DNA from: DATKZS01 sp035527835 [NCBI: bacterium]
Lineage (GTDB): Bacteria; RBG-13-61-14
Reading direction: 5' to 3'
Assembly: GCA_035527835.1 (NCBI GenBank)
Contig: DATKZS010000165.1
Span: 1-12,101, forward strand
Length of the DNA stretch: 12,101 bases
The notes beneath the pieces are model-generated. The model worked only from the letters and a program-made list of their open reading frames with translations. It was not told the origin of the DNA and ran no database searches. Of this stretch, positions 1-7,900 are shown one piece after another. Made by a program: the position numbers and the translations under genes. The first letter of the stretch is position 1, and each line of letters starts with the position of its first letter.

Positions 1-54
1 GGCCGCAAGAAAACCGCCAAGACGCCAAGAGCGCCAAGGATCGCCAAGTAAATC
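1..54 (+). repeat. Dispersed CGCCAAG-unit repeat, left-edge copy
   Basis: Four CGCCAAG units spaced 8, 9 and 10 bases apart (at 16-22, 24-30, 33-39 and 43-49, reading the G-tract variants loosely). The whole 54 bases match 12048-12101 in the same orientation with two differences (c6/t12053 and t41/c12088). Bases 12-41 are repeated perfectly in inverted orientation at 188-217. No reading frame or transposase is associated. The sequence type is known to me as a common intergenic repeat in environmental bacterial genomes, with no assigned function. Confidence 0.85.
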
Positions 55-187
55 ATGATGTTTCTTCGCGGCCCGGCAAAGAACAGCTCCGGAACGTCGG
101 CCCCAACCGGCTTGGCGAACCGGCCGACGGGAGCGCCAAGCCAGAAACATTCGCACCCAAGCTCTCTTAAAATCGTGTTTAAAAATA

Positions 188-217
188 ATCCTTGGCGCTC
201 TTGGCGTCTTGGCGGTT
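188..217 (-). repeat. Inverted copy of the CGCCAAG-unit repeat
   Basis: Perfect 30-base reverse complement of 12-41. Read on the minus strand it consists of three CGCCAAG units. Further out, this copy and the right-edge copy share TGTCCAAAATA before the units (minus strand about 239-229; plus strand 12037-12047), so homology extends beyond the unit array. With 12-41 it forms a large inverted repeat around a 146-base centre. Confidence 0.85.
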
Positions 218-275
218 CTCCGGTCCGTTTATTTTGGACAGCACTGAGACAAAATGAATTAAATGGCGCTCTTTT

Positions 276-300
276 CTTTGCGATCTTTGCGTCTTTGCGC
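276..300 (-). repeat. CGCAAAG-unit cousin of the repeat
   Basis: Three units with CTTTGCG on the plus strand (276, 285 and 293). The arrangement is that of the CTTGGCG array at 191-214, with the same one- and two-base linkers (T, then CT/AT). Every unit carries the same G-to-T change relative to the CTTGGCG family. It looks like a diverged member in which all units have changed together. Confidence 0.7.
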
Positions 301-332
301 TTAAAAAATATTGCGGCCGTCTTGTCCAGGCC

Positions 333-368
333 AAAAAAATCCCTGCCCGTGAAGCAACAGGATCACGG
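333..368 (-). terminator. Possible terminator after yceD
   Basis: Read on the minus strand, CCGTGA (368-363) pairs with TCACGG (352-347), six base pairs. A run of seven T (339-333) follows 7 bases later. The gap between stem and T-run is longer than in a standard intrinsic terminator, and an alternative TCCTG/CAGGGA stem abuts the T-run more closely. The position, 9 bases after the yceD stop, fits. Confidence 0.4.
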
Positions 369-376
369 ACCGGGGC

Positions 377-937
377 TTAGCTATTCAATTTCAGATTGCG
401 CAGGCCGGCGAGCCGGGGGTCGGCCTCCTTTTGCCCGCAGCCGCACTTTCCGTTGTTCAGGTTGGTTCCGCAGACGGAGCACAGCCCCGCGCAATCGGGC
501 CGGCACAGGGGCTGCAAGGGGACCTGGATGGCTATTTCCTCCCGGAAAAAGGGCGCCAGGTCGGCCTCCACCCCGTCGTAATACGTGGCGGCGGCCTCGT
601 CCGGCGTGAGCTCGTGCTCGTCCCCCCGCGCCGGCTCCTGCCCCTTGATCAGGATGACATCCACCTTGCCGGAGAGCACGTAATTGATGGTCTCGCCGCA
701 GCGGGTGCAAAACGTCACCAGGTCCGCCGCGACCTCGCCCTTGAGCCGCAGGTTCTCGCCTTCCCTCATCACCCGGCCGCGGACGCGGATCGGCCCCTCC
801 ATATGCGTGTCCTCGTCATTCGAGAACTCCGGGATATTGGTGAGCCACTCCCGCGGCAGGTCCTCGCTAAGCTCCTTGCCTTCCTCCGGAATCTGCGCCG
901 CCAGCACGCGGAGCCGGTCTTTCAGGCCCTTTTCCAT
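377..937 (-). CDS. yceD: YceD/DUF177 family protein
   Basis: A 186-residue protein of the YceD (DUF177) family. Family members are linked to 23S rRNA/ribosome biogenesis and are usually encoded directly before rpmF. The N-terminal half is beta-rich (GPIRVRGRV and GEVAADLVTFC around residues 48-77). It has a CxxC pair at C77/C80 and a C-terminal cluster C145, C149, C153, C156, C165, C167, including GLCSVCGTNLN. The Cys spacing suggests a metal (zinc) site, as in the Cys-bearing branch of the family. The terminal DPRLAGLRNL is typical. The ATG has no Shine-Dalgarno, and a promoter ends only 10 bases upstream, so the message may be nearly leaderless. Unlike the usual arrangement, rpmF is not within the 376 bases downstream. 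Family assignment is firm; exact role is not. Confidence 0.88.
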   Translation of the reverse strand: MEKGLKDRLRVLAAQIPEEGKELSEDLPREWLTNIPEFSNDEDTHMEGPIRVRGRVMREGENLRLKGEVAADLVTFCTRCGETINYVLSGKVDVILIKGQEPARGDEHELTPDEAAATYYDGVEADLAPFFREEIAIQVPLQPLCRPDCAGLCSVCGTNLNNGKCGCGQKEADPRLAGLRNLKLNS

Positions 938-947
938 CGAGCTTTAT

Positions 948-975
948 AGTTTAACCCGGAGGGCTGGATTGTCAA
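948..975 (-). promoter_or_regulatory. Sigma-70-type promoter of yceD
   Basis: On the minus strand, TTGACA (975-970), a 16-base spacer, then TAAACT (953-948). The expected start point is about 940, only a few bases before the ATG at 937. It lies between the 7-bp-unit inverted repeat and yceD, so yceD can be transcribed independently of the pyr operon. Confidence 0.55.
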
Positions 976-982
976 GCAAAGA

Positions 983-1060
983 GAGGCTTGAGGCGTGGGG
1001 CTTGAGGCTTGAGTTCGGAAGGCATTCGCCTCAAGCCTCAAGCCCCAAGCCCCAAGCCTC
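983..1060. repeat. 7-bp-period inverted repeat after pyrC
   Basis: The left arm 983-1013 is four 7-base units (GAGGCTT, GAGGCGT, GGGGCTT, GAGGCTT) plus GAG. The right arm 1030-1060 is its reverse complement with 29 of 31 positions pairing, around a 16-base centre. The outer end of the right arm overlaps the pyrC stop codon (1059-1061). As RNA it would be a very stable hairpin after pyrC and could help end the pyr transcript, but no T-run follows. Confidence 0.85.
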
Positions 1061-2330
1061 AAACCTTTACGACCTTGCCCTCCACGATCACCGCCCGGGC
1101 CTTGCCTTTGACCTTCCAGCCGTTAAATGGCGTGTTGCGGCCCTTGCTAAGGAACCTGGTCTTGTCCACCGTCCATTCCTCGTCGGGCGCGATCACGCTG
1201 ATGTCCGCGGCGGCGCCGACTTTAAGGCTCCCGCCGGGCACGGCCAGGATGCGGGCGGGGTTCATGGAGACCATCTCGACCCAGCGCGATGGAGTGATGA
1301 TACCGTCATGGACGAGGCGGAGCGAGAGGGGGAGCAGGGTTTCGAGGCCCACGATTCCATTTTGGGCCTCGCTGAACTCGAGGTCTTTTTCCACCAGGCT
1401 GTGGGGGGCGTGGTCGGAGGCGATGGCGTCAATGGCGCCGTCCTTGATGCCCTCGATCACGGCGAGGAGGTCGGCGCGGGAGCGGAGCGGCGGGTTCATC
1501 TTGAAGCTGGTGTCGTAGCCGCGCACGGCCTCGTGGGTGAGCGTGAAGTAATGGGGGCAGGTCTCGGCGGTGACCTTGACCCCCCGGGCCTTGGCCTCGC
1601 GGATGATGCGGACGGATCCGGCGGCGGAAACGTGCTGGACGTGGAGCCTGGCGCCGGTGAGCTCGGCCAGGATGACGTCGCGCGCGACCATGGTCTCCTC
1701 GGCGGCGGCGGGGATGCCGGTGAGTCCGAGCTCGGTGCTGATGATGCCCTCGTTCATGCATCCGCCGGAGGAGAGGTCGAGGTTTTCGGCGTGGTCGAGG
1801 ACGGGGATGTCGAGGGCGAGGCAATATTCGAGGGCGCGGCGGAAGAGCTCGGCGTTCATCACGGGCCGGCCGTCGTCGGAGGCGGCCACGCATCCGTGGT
1901 CCTTGAGCTCGCCGAGCTCGGCCAGTCCCTCGCCTTTCAGGTGCGCGGTGACGGCGCCGACCGGGTACACCCGGGCCTTGCCGGCCTCCCCGGCCTTTTC
2001 CAGGATGTAGTCGGTGACGGAGGCGTTGTCGTTCACGGGATTGGTGTTGGCCATGCAGGCCACGGCGGTGATTCCGCCGGCGATGGCCGCGGCGGCGCCG
2101 GTGGCGATGGTTTCCTTGTACTCCTGTCCCGGCTCGCGGAGGTGCACGTGCATGTCAATGAGTCCGGGCACGACCCAGCATCCCCTGGCGTCCACGACCT
2201 TGGCGTCGCCGGCTTTTTTCCCGGGGGGGAGCAGGTCCGCGACCCGGCCCTTTTCCACGAGCACGTCGCGGGGCTCGGCGAGGCCCTGGGATGGATCAAT
2301 CACGCGGCCGCCTTTAATTAGCAGTTTCAT
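1059..2330 (-). CDS. pyrC: Dihydroorotase, class I
   Basis: Converts N-carbamoyl-aspartate to dihydroorotate, the third step of de novo UMP synthesis, in the cytoplasm. At 423 residues it has the length of class I enzymes. Metal and substrate residues are all in place: [10 protein letters not shown] with H61 and H63; SDDGRP with D152/D153; H180 in LDHAEN; H233 in HVQHVSA; and the catalytic D306 in ASDHAPH. MANTNPV (93-99) and GIVGLET (325-331) are also typical. An active zinc enzyme is expected. The start ATG is preceded by GGAGGG (2340-2335) and lies inside the end of pyrB (17-base overlap), which points to translational coupling. It is the last gene of the pyr operon. Its stop codon is formed at the edge of a 7-bp-period inverted repeat. 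Confidence 0.97.
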   Translation of the reverse strand: MKLLIKGGRVIDPSQGLAEPRDVLVEKGRVADLLPPGKKAGDAKVVDARGCWVVPGLIDMHVHLREPGQEYKETIATGAAAAIAGGITAVACMANTNPVNDNASVTDYILEKAGEAGKARVYPVGAVTAHLKGEGLAELGELKDHGCVAASDDGRPVMNAELFRRALEYCLALDIPVLDHAENLDLSSGGCMNEGIISTELGLTGIPAAAEETMVARDVILAELTGARLHVQHVSAAGSVRIIREAKARGVKVTAETCPHYFTLTHEAVRGYDTSFKMNPPLRSRADLLAVIEGIKDGAIDAIASDHAPHSLVEKDLEFSEAQNGIVGLETLLPLSLRLVHDGIITPSRWVEMVSMNPARILAVPGGSLKVGAAADISVIAPDEEWTVDKTRFLSKGRNTPFNGWKVKGKARAVIVEGKVVKV

Positions 2331-3249
2331 CTGTCCCTCCGCACAAGAGATAAAGCAGGGCCATGCGCACGGCCACTCCGTTCTCGACCTGGTCGAGGAT
2401 GATGGAGCGCGGCCCGTCGGCGACCTCGGGGCTGATCTCGACGCCGCGGTTGATGGGTCCCGGGTGCATGATAAGGGCGTCGGGCCGGGCGCGTTCGAGG
2501 CGGCGCAGGTTGAGGCCGTAGCGGATGGAGTACTCGCGCAGGGTGGGGAAGCGGGTGCCGGAGCCGCGCTCGAGCTGGATGCGGAGCATCATGATCACGT
2601 CGGCGTCGGCGATGACGCGATCGAGGTCATAGGAGACCTTGGCGCCCATCTCCTCGATTCCGGGCGGGATGAGGGTCGGCGGTCCGCACACCCAGACGGT
2701 GGAGCCCATTATGGTGAAGCCCTGGATGTTGGAGCGGGCCACGCGGGAGTTTTGGATGTCGCCCACGATCACGATCTTGAGCTTATCGAGGCGGCCGAGC
2801 TTCTCGCGGACGGTGAACATGTCGAGCAGCGCCTGGGAGGGGTGGGCGTGCGCGCCGTCGCCGGCGTTGATCACGGGGGTGGGCACCATTTTGGCGATCA
2901 TGTGGGGGGCGCCGGAGGCCTGGTGGCGGATCACCAGGATGTCCGGCTTCATGGCCTGGATGTTTTTCACGGTGTCCATCAGCGTCTCGCCCTTGGTGGT
3001 GGACGAGGAGCTGCTGGTGAAGTTGACGGTGTCGGCGGAGAGCCGCTTGCCGGCGATCTCGAAGCTCATGCGGGTGCGGGTGGACGGCTCGAAGAAGAGG
3101 TTGACCTGGGTGCGGCCGCGGAGCGTGGGCACCTTCTTGATCGGCCTTAAATTGATCTGCTTCAAGGACTGGGCCGTGTCCAGGATCAGGTTGATGTCGT
3201 CGCGGCCCACCCCGGACAGGTCGAGCAGGCTCGTGATCTTGAGTCCCAT
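2314..3249 (-). CDS. pyrB: Aspartate carbamoyltransferase catalytic subunit
   Basis: Joins carbamoyl phosphate and aspartate to make N-carbamoyl-aspartate, the committed step of pyrimidine synthesis. At 311 residues it is the normal length. The carbamoyl-phosphate motif FFEPSTRTR spans 52-60. The flexible serine-rich loop with K86 and GE follows (79-88). HPSQALLD starts at H136, R169 is in GDIQNSRV, and HPGPINRG starts at 262. A strong AGGAGG lies just before the ATG. No pyrI regulatory subunit is adjacent, so feedback control may rest on the leader rather than on allostery; PyrB can also form a complex with class I PyrC, as in Aquifex (established for that species, inferred here). It is the middle gene of pyrR-pyrB-pyrC. 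Confidence 0.97.
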   Translation of the reverse strand: MGLKITSLLDLSGVGRDDINLILDTAQSLKQINLRPIKKVPTLRGRTQVNLFFEPSTRTRMSFEIAGKRLSADTVNFTSSSSSTTKGETLMDTVKNIQAMKPDILVIRHQASGAPHMIAKMVPTPVINAGDGAHAHPSQALLDMFTVREKLGRLDKLKIVIVGDIQNSRVARSNIQGFTIMGSTVWVCGPPTLIPPGIEEMGAKVSYDLDRVIADADVIMMLRIQLERGSGTRFPTLREYSIRYGLNLRRLERARPDALIMHPGPINRGVEISPEVADGPRSIILDQVENGVAVRMALLYLLCGGTDETAN

Positions 3250-3312
3250 GGTTCCTCCTTATTTCTGATGGACCTTCTCTGATATCCGCTTGGGGGAAGA
3301 AAGAAAATTTTT

Positions 3313-3387
3313 CAACAGGGATGCACGGGATGTTAAGGATAATTAATTCATTTTTTCTTATCCTGATTATCCTGAATATCCTTGTTG
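3313..3387. repeat. Imperfect 9-bp-period inverted repeat between pyrR and pyrB
   Basis: The left arm 3313-3342 carries GGGAT/GGGAT/AGGAT at 9-base spacing. The right arm 3358-3387 carries the reverse, TATCCTGAT-type units. The arms pair at 22 of 30 positions, with four further G-T wobbles, around a 15-base centre. It belongs to the same broad type as the perfect repeat at 9118-9203. It lies inside the operon, so it is transcribed as a hairpin between pyrR and pyrB and could influence message stability. Confidence 0.75.
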
Positions 3388-3395
3388 CTTTTTTC

Positions 3396-3953
3396 TTATT
3401 CTTCCTCCTTGTCCTCTCCCTCGACCAGCACCACCTTGTCGCCGCCCTTTTTCTGGCCCACGGTGACGTTCACGAGGTCGCCCCTGGCGGTGGGGATGTT
3501 GCGTCCGACGAAGTCGGGCCGGATGGGCAGCTCGCGGTGGCCGCGGTCTATGAGCACGGCGAGCTGGATGCGGCGGGGCCGGCCCATGTCCATGAGGGCG
3601 TCCATGGAGGCCCTGACGGAGCGGCCGGTGAAGAGCACGTCGTCCACCAGCACCACCACCTTGCCCTCGATCGGGAAGTCCACCATGGTGGCGTGGACCT
3701 CCGGGTGCGTCCGGGTGTGGAAGATGTCGTCGCGGTACATGGTGATGTCCATGTAACCGCAGGGCACGGTCCCGCCCTCGATCTCCTCCAGGAGCGCCTT
3801 CAGGCGCTGCGCGATCCCCTCCCCGCCGGTGCGGATGCCGATCAGGGCCAGGTCCTTGACGCCCCGGTTCTTCTCCACGATCTCGTGCGCGATCCGCTTC
3901 AGCGCGCGGTCCACGCCGGCGTGGTCCAGTATCTCCCTTTGCCGCTTCACCAT
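3396..3953 (-). CDS. pyrR: PyrR, pyr attenuation regulator / uracil phosphoribosyltransferase
   Basis: RNA-binding regulator of pyrimidine genes that, in Bacillus, binds leader RNA when UMP is abundant and favours termination; family members also have uracil phosphoribosyltransferase activity. The 185 residues align end to end with Bacillus PyrR as I recall it. The PRPP-binding loop is VLVDDVLFTGR (101-111), and YRDD is at 73-76. RGHRELPIRPD (137-147) holds the residues H139, R140 and R145 that correspond to RNA-contacting positions in Bacillus PyrR; RALKRIAHE (16-24) matches the other RNA-facing helix. The C-terminus has an acidic tail. It is the first gene of pyrR-pyrB-pyrC, directly behind a leader with a matching binding hairpin, which supports autoregulation. 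A GGGGAG lies 6 bases before the ATG. Confidence 0.96.
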   Translation of the reverse strand: MVKRQREILDHAGVDRALKRIAHEIVEKNRGVKDLALIGIRTGGEGIAQRLKALLEEIEGGTVPCGYMDITMYRDDIFHTRTHPEVHATMVDFPIEGKVVVLVDDVLFTGRSVRASMDALMDMGRPRRIQLAVLIDRGHRELPIRPDFVGRNIPTARGDLVNVTVGQKKGGDKVVLVEGEDKEEE

Positions 3954-4029
3954 CTTTGTCTCCCCGCCCCGTTAAAAGTCAGCGCCACGGGATGAAAACC
4001 TCTTCGATTGATGCGTCCGTCCGCCGGAC

Positions 4030-4059
4030 AAAAAAAAGCCTTCTCCTTGCGAAGAAGGC
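4030..4059 (-). terminator. Intrinsic terminator (attenuator) in the pyr leader
   Basis: On the minus strand, GCCTTCT (4059-4053) pairs with AGAAGGC (4044-4038) around an 8-base loop, followed at once by eight T (4037-4030). It sits between the promoter and pyrR, 76 bases before the start codon, so termination here would silence the whole operon. Part of its 5' arm can instead pair upstream (see the antiterminator). Confidence 0.85.
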
Positions 4060-4101
4060 ATGTGTTCCCGATGTCGGTCCTGGTCACTTATTTTCCTTCC
4101 T
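4052..4101 (-). promoter_or_regulatory. Candidate antiterminator in the pyr leader
   Basis: AGGAAGG (4101-4095) can pair with CCTTCTT (4058-4052), seven pairs including one G-U. The upstream strand overlaps the 3' arm of the PyrR-binding hairpin, and the downstream strand overlaps the 5' arm of the terminator. The three structures are therefore mutually exclusive in the order required for PyrR attenuation. The pairing is seen in the sequence; the regulatory role is inferred. Confidence 0.6.
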
Positions 4102-4132
4102 TTCTTATCTCGCCGGATAAAGTTAAAGGAAG
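4096..4132 (-). promoter_or_regulatory. PyrR-binding loop (anti-antiterminator)
   Basis: On the minus strand, a lower stem CTTCCTTT (4132-4125) pairs perfectly with AAAGGAAG (4103-4096). An asymmetric internal loop follows (AACT on the 5' side, one G on the 3' side). The upper stem TTATC (4120-4116)/GATAA (4109-4105) closes a hexaloop CGGCGA (4115-4110). The known Bacillus PyrR site has a CNGNGA hexaloop closed by a C-G pair, a short upper stem and a 5'-biased internal bulge; all are matched, while the upper stem bases differ but still pair. The neighbouring gene is pyrR. Confidence 0.85.
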
Positions 4133-4164
4133 CGCATCAAAATTTCTCGAATTACGCTTTCAGA

Positions 4165-4193
4165 ACCTTAGCACTATTGAATGAAGGTGTCAA
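4165..4193 (-). promoter_or_regulatory. Promoter of the pyrR-pyrB-pyrC operon
   Basis: On the minus strand, a perfect -35 TTGACA (4193-4188), a 17-base spacer ending in TGC (extended -10), then TAAGGT (4170-4165). Transcription should begin near 4158, giving a leader of about 205 bases that contains the PyrR hairpin and terminator. The promoter begins only about 28 bases after the stop of the preceding methyltransferase gene. Confidence 0.75.
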
Positions 4194-4221
4194 ATTGAAG
4201 CGGGTCGGTGTGGTCAGGCCT

Positions 4222-4947
4222 TTATCTATAGCCGTCGAGGCTGAACCTCCCCTGTTCGGTCTCGATGGGGACGTCGGGCAGGTCCTCGGTGGGGCCGGGG
4301 TCCATGCCCAGGTCCACGAGGATGAGCTTCTTCGAACCGCCGGGCCGGTCGAGGGCGTACTGGCGGCGGGCGAGGCCAAGGCCCACGGCGGCGGCGGCGG
4401 CGGCGAGGCGGTCTTGCTGGTCGGCGGGGAAGACGATCATGAGATGGCCGGCGGGGGCCAGGAGTTTTTTGGCCTCGTGGAGCCAGCGCTTGAGGCTCAT
4501 GGCGAGCTCGTGGCGGGCAAAGGCCTTTTCCATGTTGGGGCTGATCATTCCCGAGTCGCTCCGGTGGAAGGGCGGGTTGGACACGATAACGCCGAACGAG
4601 CCGGGCCCGCATTCCAGGCGGAGCAGACAGGCGTCGCCGCGGATGACCTCGACCCGCGGCGTGGTGGGGTTGAGGGCGGCGTTTCTCTTGGCGAGCGCGG
4701 CCAGGGGCTTCTGGAGCTCCACTCCGACCACGCTCCGCGGCCGGCCGCGCTGGGCCAGGATCAGCGCCACCACGCCGGCGCCCGTGCCCATGTCGAGCAC
4801 GTCGGCGCCGCCCACGAAGGGGAGCGCGAAGGATGAGAGCAGGAGCGCGTCCACGGAGTAGCGGTAGCCGTCCTTGTTCTGGATCAGCTTGAGCTCGCCG
4901 TGCAGGAGGTCGTCCAGGGTTTCGTCAGGTTGCAAATCACGGTTCAT
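4222..4947 (-). CDS. TrmN6-like N6-adenine methyltransferase
   Basis: SAM-dependent methyltransferase resembling tRNA1(Val) (adenine-37-N6)-methyltransferase (YfiC/TrmN6). It has 241 residues from the chosen ATG at 4947. GYRYSVDALLLSSF (27-40) is the family's N-terminal signature. The SAM-binding motif I is VLDMGTGAGVV (50-60), an acidic end of strand 2 is at VVGVE (73-77), and the catalytic NPPF is at 124-127 (VSNPPFHRSDSG). The NPPF motif marks methylation of an exocyclic amino group; a tRNA adenine substrate is the likely one but not proven. The longer frame starting at 5124 overlaps the HEAT gene and lacks family similarity, so the shorter start is preferred. Only 7 bases separate it from the HEAT gene stop and there is no Shine-Dalgarno, suggesting coupling. 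Confidence 0.87.
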   Translation of the reverse strand: MNRDLQPDETLDDLLHGELKLIQNKDGYRYSVDALLLSSFALPFVGGADVLDMGTGAGVVALILAQRGRPRSVVGVELQKPLAALAKRNAALNPTTPRVEVIRGDACLLRLECGPGSFGVIVSNPPFHRSDSGMISPNMEKAFARHELAMSLKRWLHEAKKLLAPAGHLMIVFPADQQDRLAAAAAAVGLGLARRQYALDRPGGSKKLILVDLGMDPGPTEDLPDVPIETEQGRFSLDGYR

Positions 4948-4954
4948 GGGCGTT

Positions 4955-7900
4955 TCAGGTCTGGTTCCGGAGTTGGAGGCGGTTGGCGGCTTCCTTGGCT
5001 TTGGCGCCCAGCGGGGAGTCGTCTTTGGCCACGGCTTCGAGCAATTTGGCCGAGCCGGGCCCGCCGAGCCTGCCGAGCGCCTCGACCACGGCCAGGAGCA
5101 CGACGGGGGCGTCCTCCTCCTCAAGGGTCCGGCGCAGCTTCTTCAGAATCCCGCCTTTCTTTTTCCAGCGCTTCTCGCCCACCTCGATCAAGGTGGACTC
5201 GATCTCGGCCAGCAGGGGGGGATCGGGCATGGTGCCGATGCTGCGGATCAGGAGAGCGATCTTGTCTTCATGGTCCTTGGGGGTCTCGCGGGTCTTGCCC
5301 GGCTCGCTTGTAATGCGCGTCAGCATTCCCTTGATGGCGGCTTCCGACAGCGGCTGGATCAGGCTCAAGCCGGCGAGGGCCCGGCGCACGGTGCGGCGGT
5401 CGGAGTCATCCAGGGCCGCAATCAGGGCCGACTCCGCGGCCTTACCCTCGAAGCGGACCAGCGAGTTCAAGGCCTCCTCCCGCAGCTGCGGCTTCGAATG
5501 GCGCAGGAACCGCCGCGCCCGCTTGATGTCGTCCTCCCCGCCGCCGATCATGCTGATGATGAGCAGGGCGTTGCGCTGCAGGAACCAGGCCTGGACCGGG
5601 TCGTCGAGGATTTTACGCACGCGCTCGAGCGCCGGCGCCCCGATCTTGACCAGGGTGTCCACCGCGTTCTTTCGCGCCGAGCGCACTTCGCTGACGGACA
5701 GCACCTTGGCCAGCAACTCGACCCCGAGGTCTCCCAGCAACACCGCGATTTCATCCGCGGCCGCCAGGTCTCCGGCCTCGATTTTGTCAAAGGCCTTGAC
5801 CAGGTCCTCGATCAGGCCGCTGAAGACCTGGCCGATCGGGTTGCGCAGGTCGCCGGGCCCGTCCCGGAACACCGCATTGTCGGTCCCGGCCCGATGCAGG
5901 GACCGGGTGATGGCCAAGAGCGGCGCCCAGTCGTGTTTCTCGATCATGATCGGGGCCACGCGCTGGAAGCATTGGATGAGCGTGCGCGCGTCCTCGACAC
6001 GGGCGGCCTGCTCCACCTCCCGGACATAGCCCTCGAGGTTGTCCTTGACGTCATTGGTCAATTTCACGGTGTTGACCCGGTACTGGACTTGGGGCGGCAG
6101 CTCGTGGAAGGCCAGGATCTCCTTGAAATATAGCCCCTCCAGAAATTCGCGGGCCCCCGGAGCGTTCTCTTCAATCACGCGCAGGGCGATCAGGCGCACG
6201 ATCCGGATGGCGCCGCGCAGCCGGCGGGCGATGACGGCGCTGTCCGGGTCCTCCTTCTGTCTCTCGCGGAGATGATCGAGGTCCGCGAAGATCAATTTGG
6301 AGGTGGCCATGAGCATGGAGAAGGGAAAGGAAGCAATGACGCTGCTCTCCAGGTCTTCCTCGTCCAGGTCCTTGGAGTGCTTGGCAATGACGTAACAATT
6401 GAGAATAATCTCCTTGAGCAGCGCCGGAACGCGCAGGGGCCGGATGATGTCCTGCACGATGCGGACCTTCATCCGCCGCATCTCGCGTTCGTTCATGTTC
6501 TTGAACATCGGCATCACGCGCAGGTCCTTGGCCAGCCGGTTGATGGCCATCTGCACCCGCCAGGACACCTTGTCCTCCAGCTCGATCACGTCGTCAATAA
6601 ACACCGCGGACACCTCGGACACGCCGCATTCCGCCAGCATCTTGGTTAGAATCGCGCCCGCCTGTTCCCCGGCCTGGCCCCGGTCGGCCCGGGGATCGCT
6701 CATGATGGTGATGAAGGCGCCGAACGCTTCTTCGGCCAGGTCCTTTTTCAGCGCGATGCTGAGCAGGCCCTTGCGCTCGAAATATTCCTTGAGCTTGGGG
6801 ATGAAGGTCTCGGCCATACCGGCGCCGACCACGGTGCGCACGCTGATCTGGCCCTCGAGCACGCCGGAAATCAACAGGTCAGTCCTCTCCTTGGTGATCA
6901 TGTGCGTGATCATGATTTCCGGGGAATCTTTCAGGGCCTCCTTGAATTGGGCGTACAAGCCTTCGCGGGCCGCCATGGCGGAGGGGTGGTTCGGTTCGTA
7001 GTACGCGGACTTGGCCATGGCTTTGACCAGGTCCATAATGAAGAGACCGACCGGTTCGAGGCGCTCGCGCTCCTTGGGAGTCAGGTCCGACCGCTCCTGG
7101 ATGCCCGGCTTTTCCGGCGGCAGCTCCACCTCTTCCTGCGGCACTTCCCCCTGATCAAGCACCTCTCGGACCCAACCGACTTCCACCGCGTCGGGATCGG
7201 TCTTCGTCGGCGAGCCCTGCTCGACTTTGGCCGCCGGCCTCGCCGCCGCCGAACTCCCGGAGGCGTCGGCCTCCGGCTCCTCCGGCGTGGGCGGCCCTGA
7301 TTTCTCCGGCGCGCCAGCGGCCGTCTCCTCCAAGGGAGCGGCCTTTGCCTCCTCAGGCTTCTGGTCCGCGGCCGCGTCGTCGAACGCGACTGACGGCCCT
7401 TCTTTCGGCCCTGGTTGCACGAGCTCGTCTTCGAGCTCGGGGCCCTCATCGGCCGGACTCGGCGCGATGGCATTCTCCGGATGGTTGGGCGAGGGCGCTG
7501 CTCCGTGCGCTTCGGCTTGAGGCGCTTTGGCCGGTGCTTCCTCATTCAAAATGAATTCTTCCCCCGCTGCTTCATTCCCGGCCAGCGGCGGCGAGGGCGT
7601 CTTGCCGGTCTCGGTGGCCGAGGGTTGGGATGGGTGCGACGCGGCCGGCCGGATCCGTTCCGAAGGGATGGGCTTGGCCCGGGTCTTGGTCTCCGGCGCG
7701 AGTTTTTCCCTGGTCCCGCGCCGCGACGGGGGCGGGGCCGGCGGCCGGAAGCTCTCCGAGAAGATCGGCTGGCTGGACGGTGCGGAGCCGGCCGCGGGTT
7801 TTTCGTCGGCCGCGGATTTGCGGTCCGGCGCGGGAGCGGGCGCTTCGGGCTTGATGCGCTCGAGTTTGACTTCCGGGGCCTGGCCCGGCCGCTCGGACAG

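Larger units (their letters stand above)
1..376. other. Gene-free repeat region left of yceD
   Basis: No convincing gene on either strand; the open frames here have no recognisable protein features. The content is the CGCCAAG repeat (1-54), its inverted copy (188-217), a CTTTGCG cousin (276-300) and two interleaved short inverted repeats (95-102/122-129 and 109-117/134-142). A possible terminator for yceD lies at 333-368. In many bacteria rpmF (ribosomal protein L32) would sit here, directly after yceD, but no L32-like frame is present. Confidence 0.7.

Noticed and set aside
1-54. CRISPR-like array from the regularly spaced CGCCAAG units
   Set aside because: Units are only 7 bases with 1-3-base gaps; there are no spacers and no cas genes.
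55-609. 184-residue plus-strand frame over the left repeats
   Set aside because: It runs through the repeats and then antisense to yceD; no recognisable protein.
684-2321. 545-residue plus-strand open frame opposite yceD and pyrC
   Set aside because: It is antisense to clearly recognised genes, rich in Gly/Val/His/Asp as expected from the reverse of GC-rich coding DNA, and has no family features.
2014-3150. Long plus-strand open frame opposite pyrB and pyrC
   Set aside because: Antisense shadow of pyrB, with low-complexity composition and no motifs.
4222-5124. Longer 300-residue version of the methyltransferase
   Set aside because: The extra 59 residues overlap the HEAT gene, are Arg/Pro/Ser-rich shadow sequence and lack family similarity; the start at 4947 matches the family.
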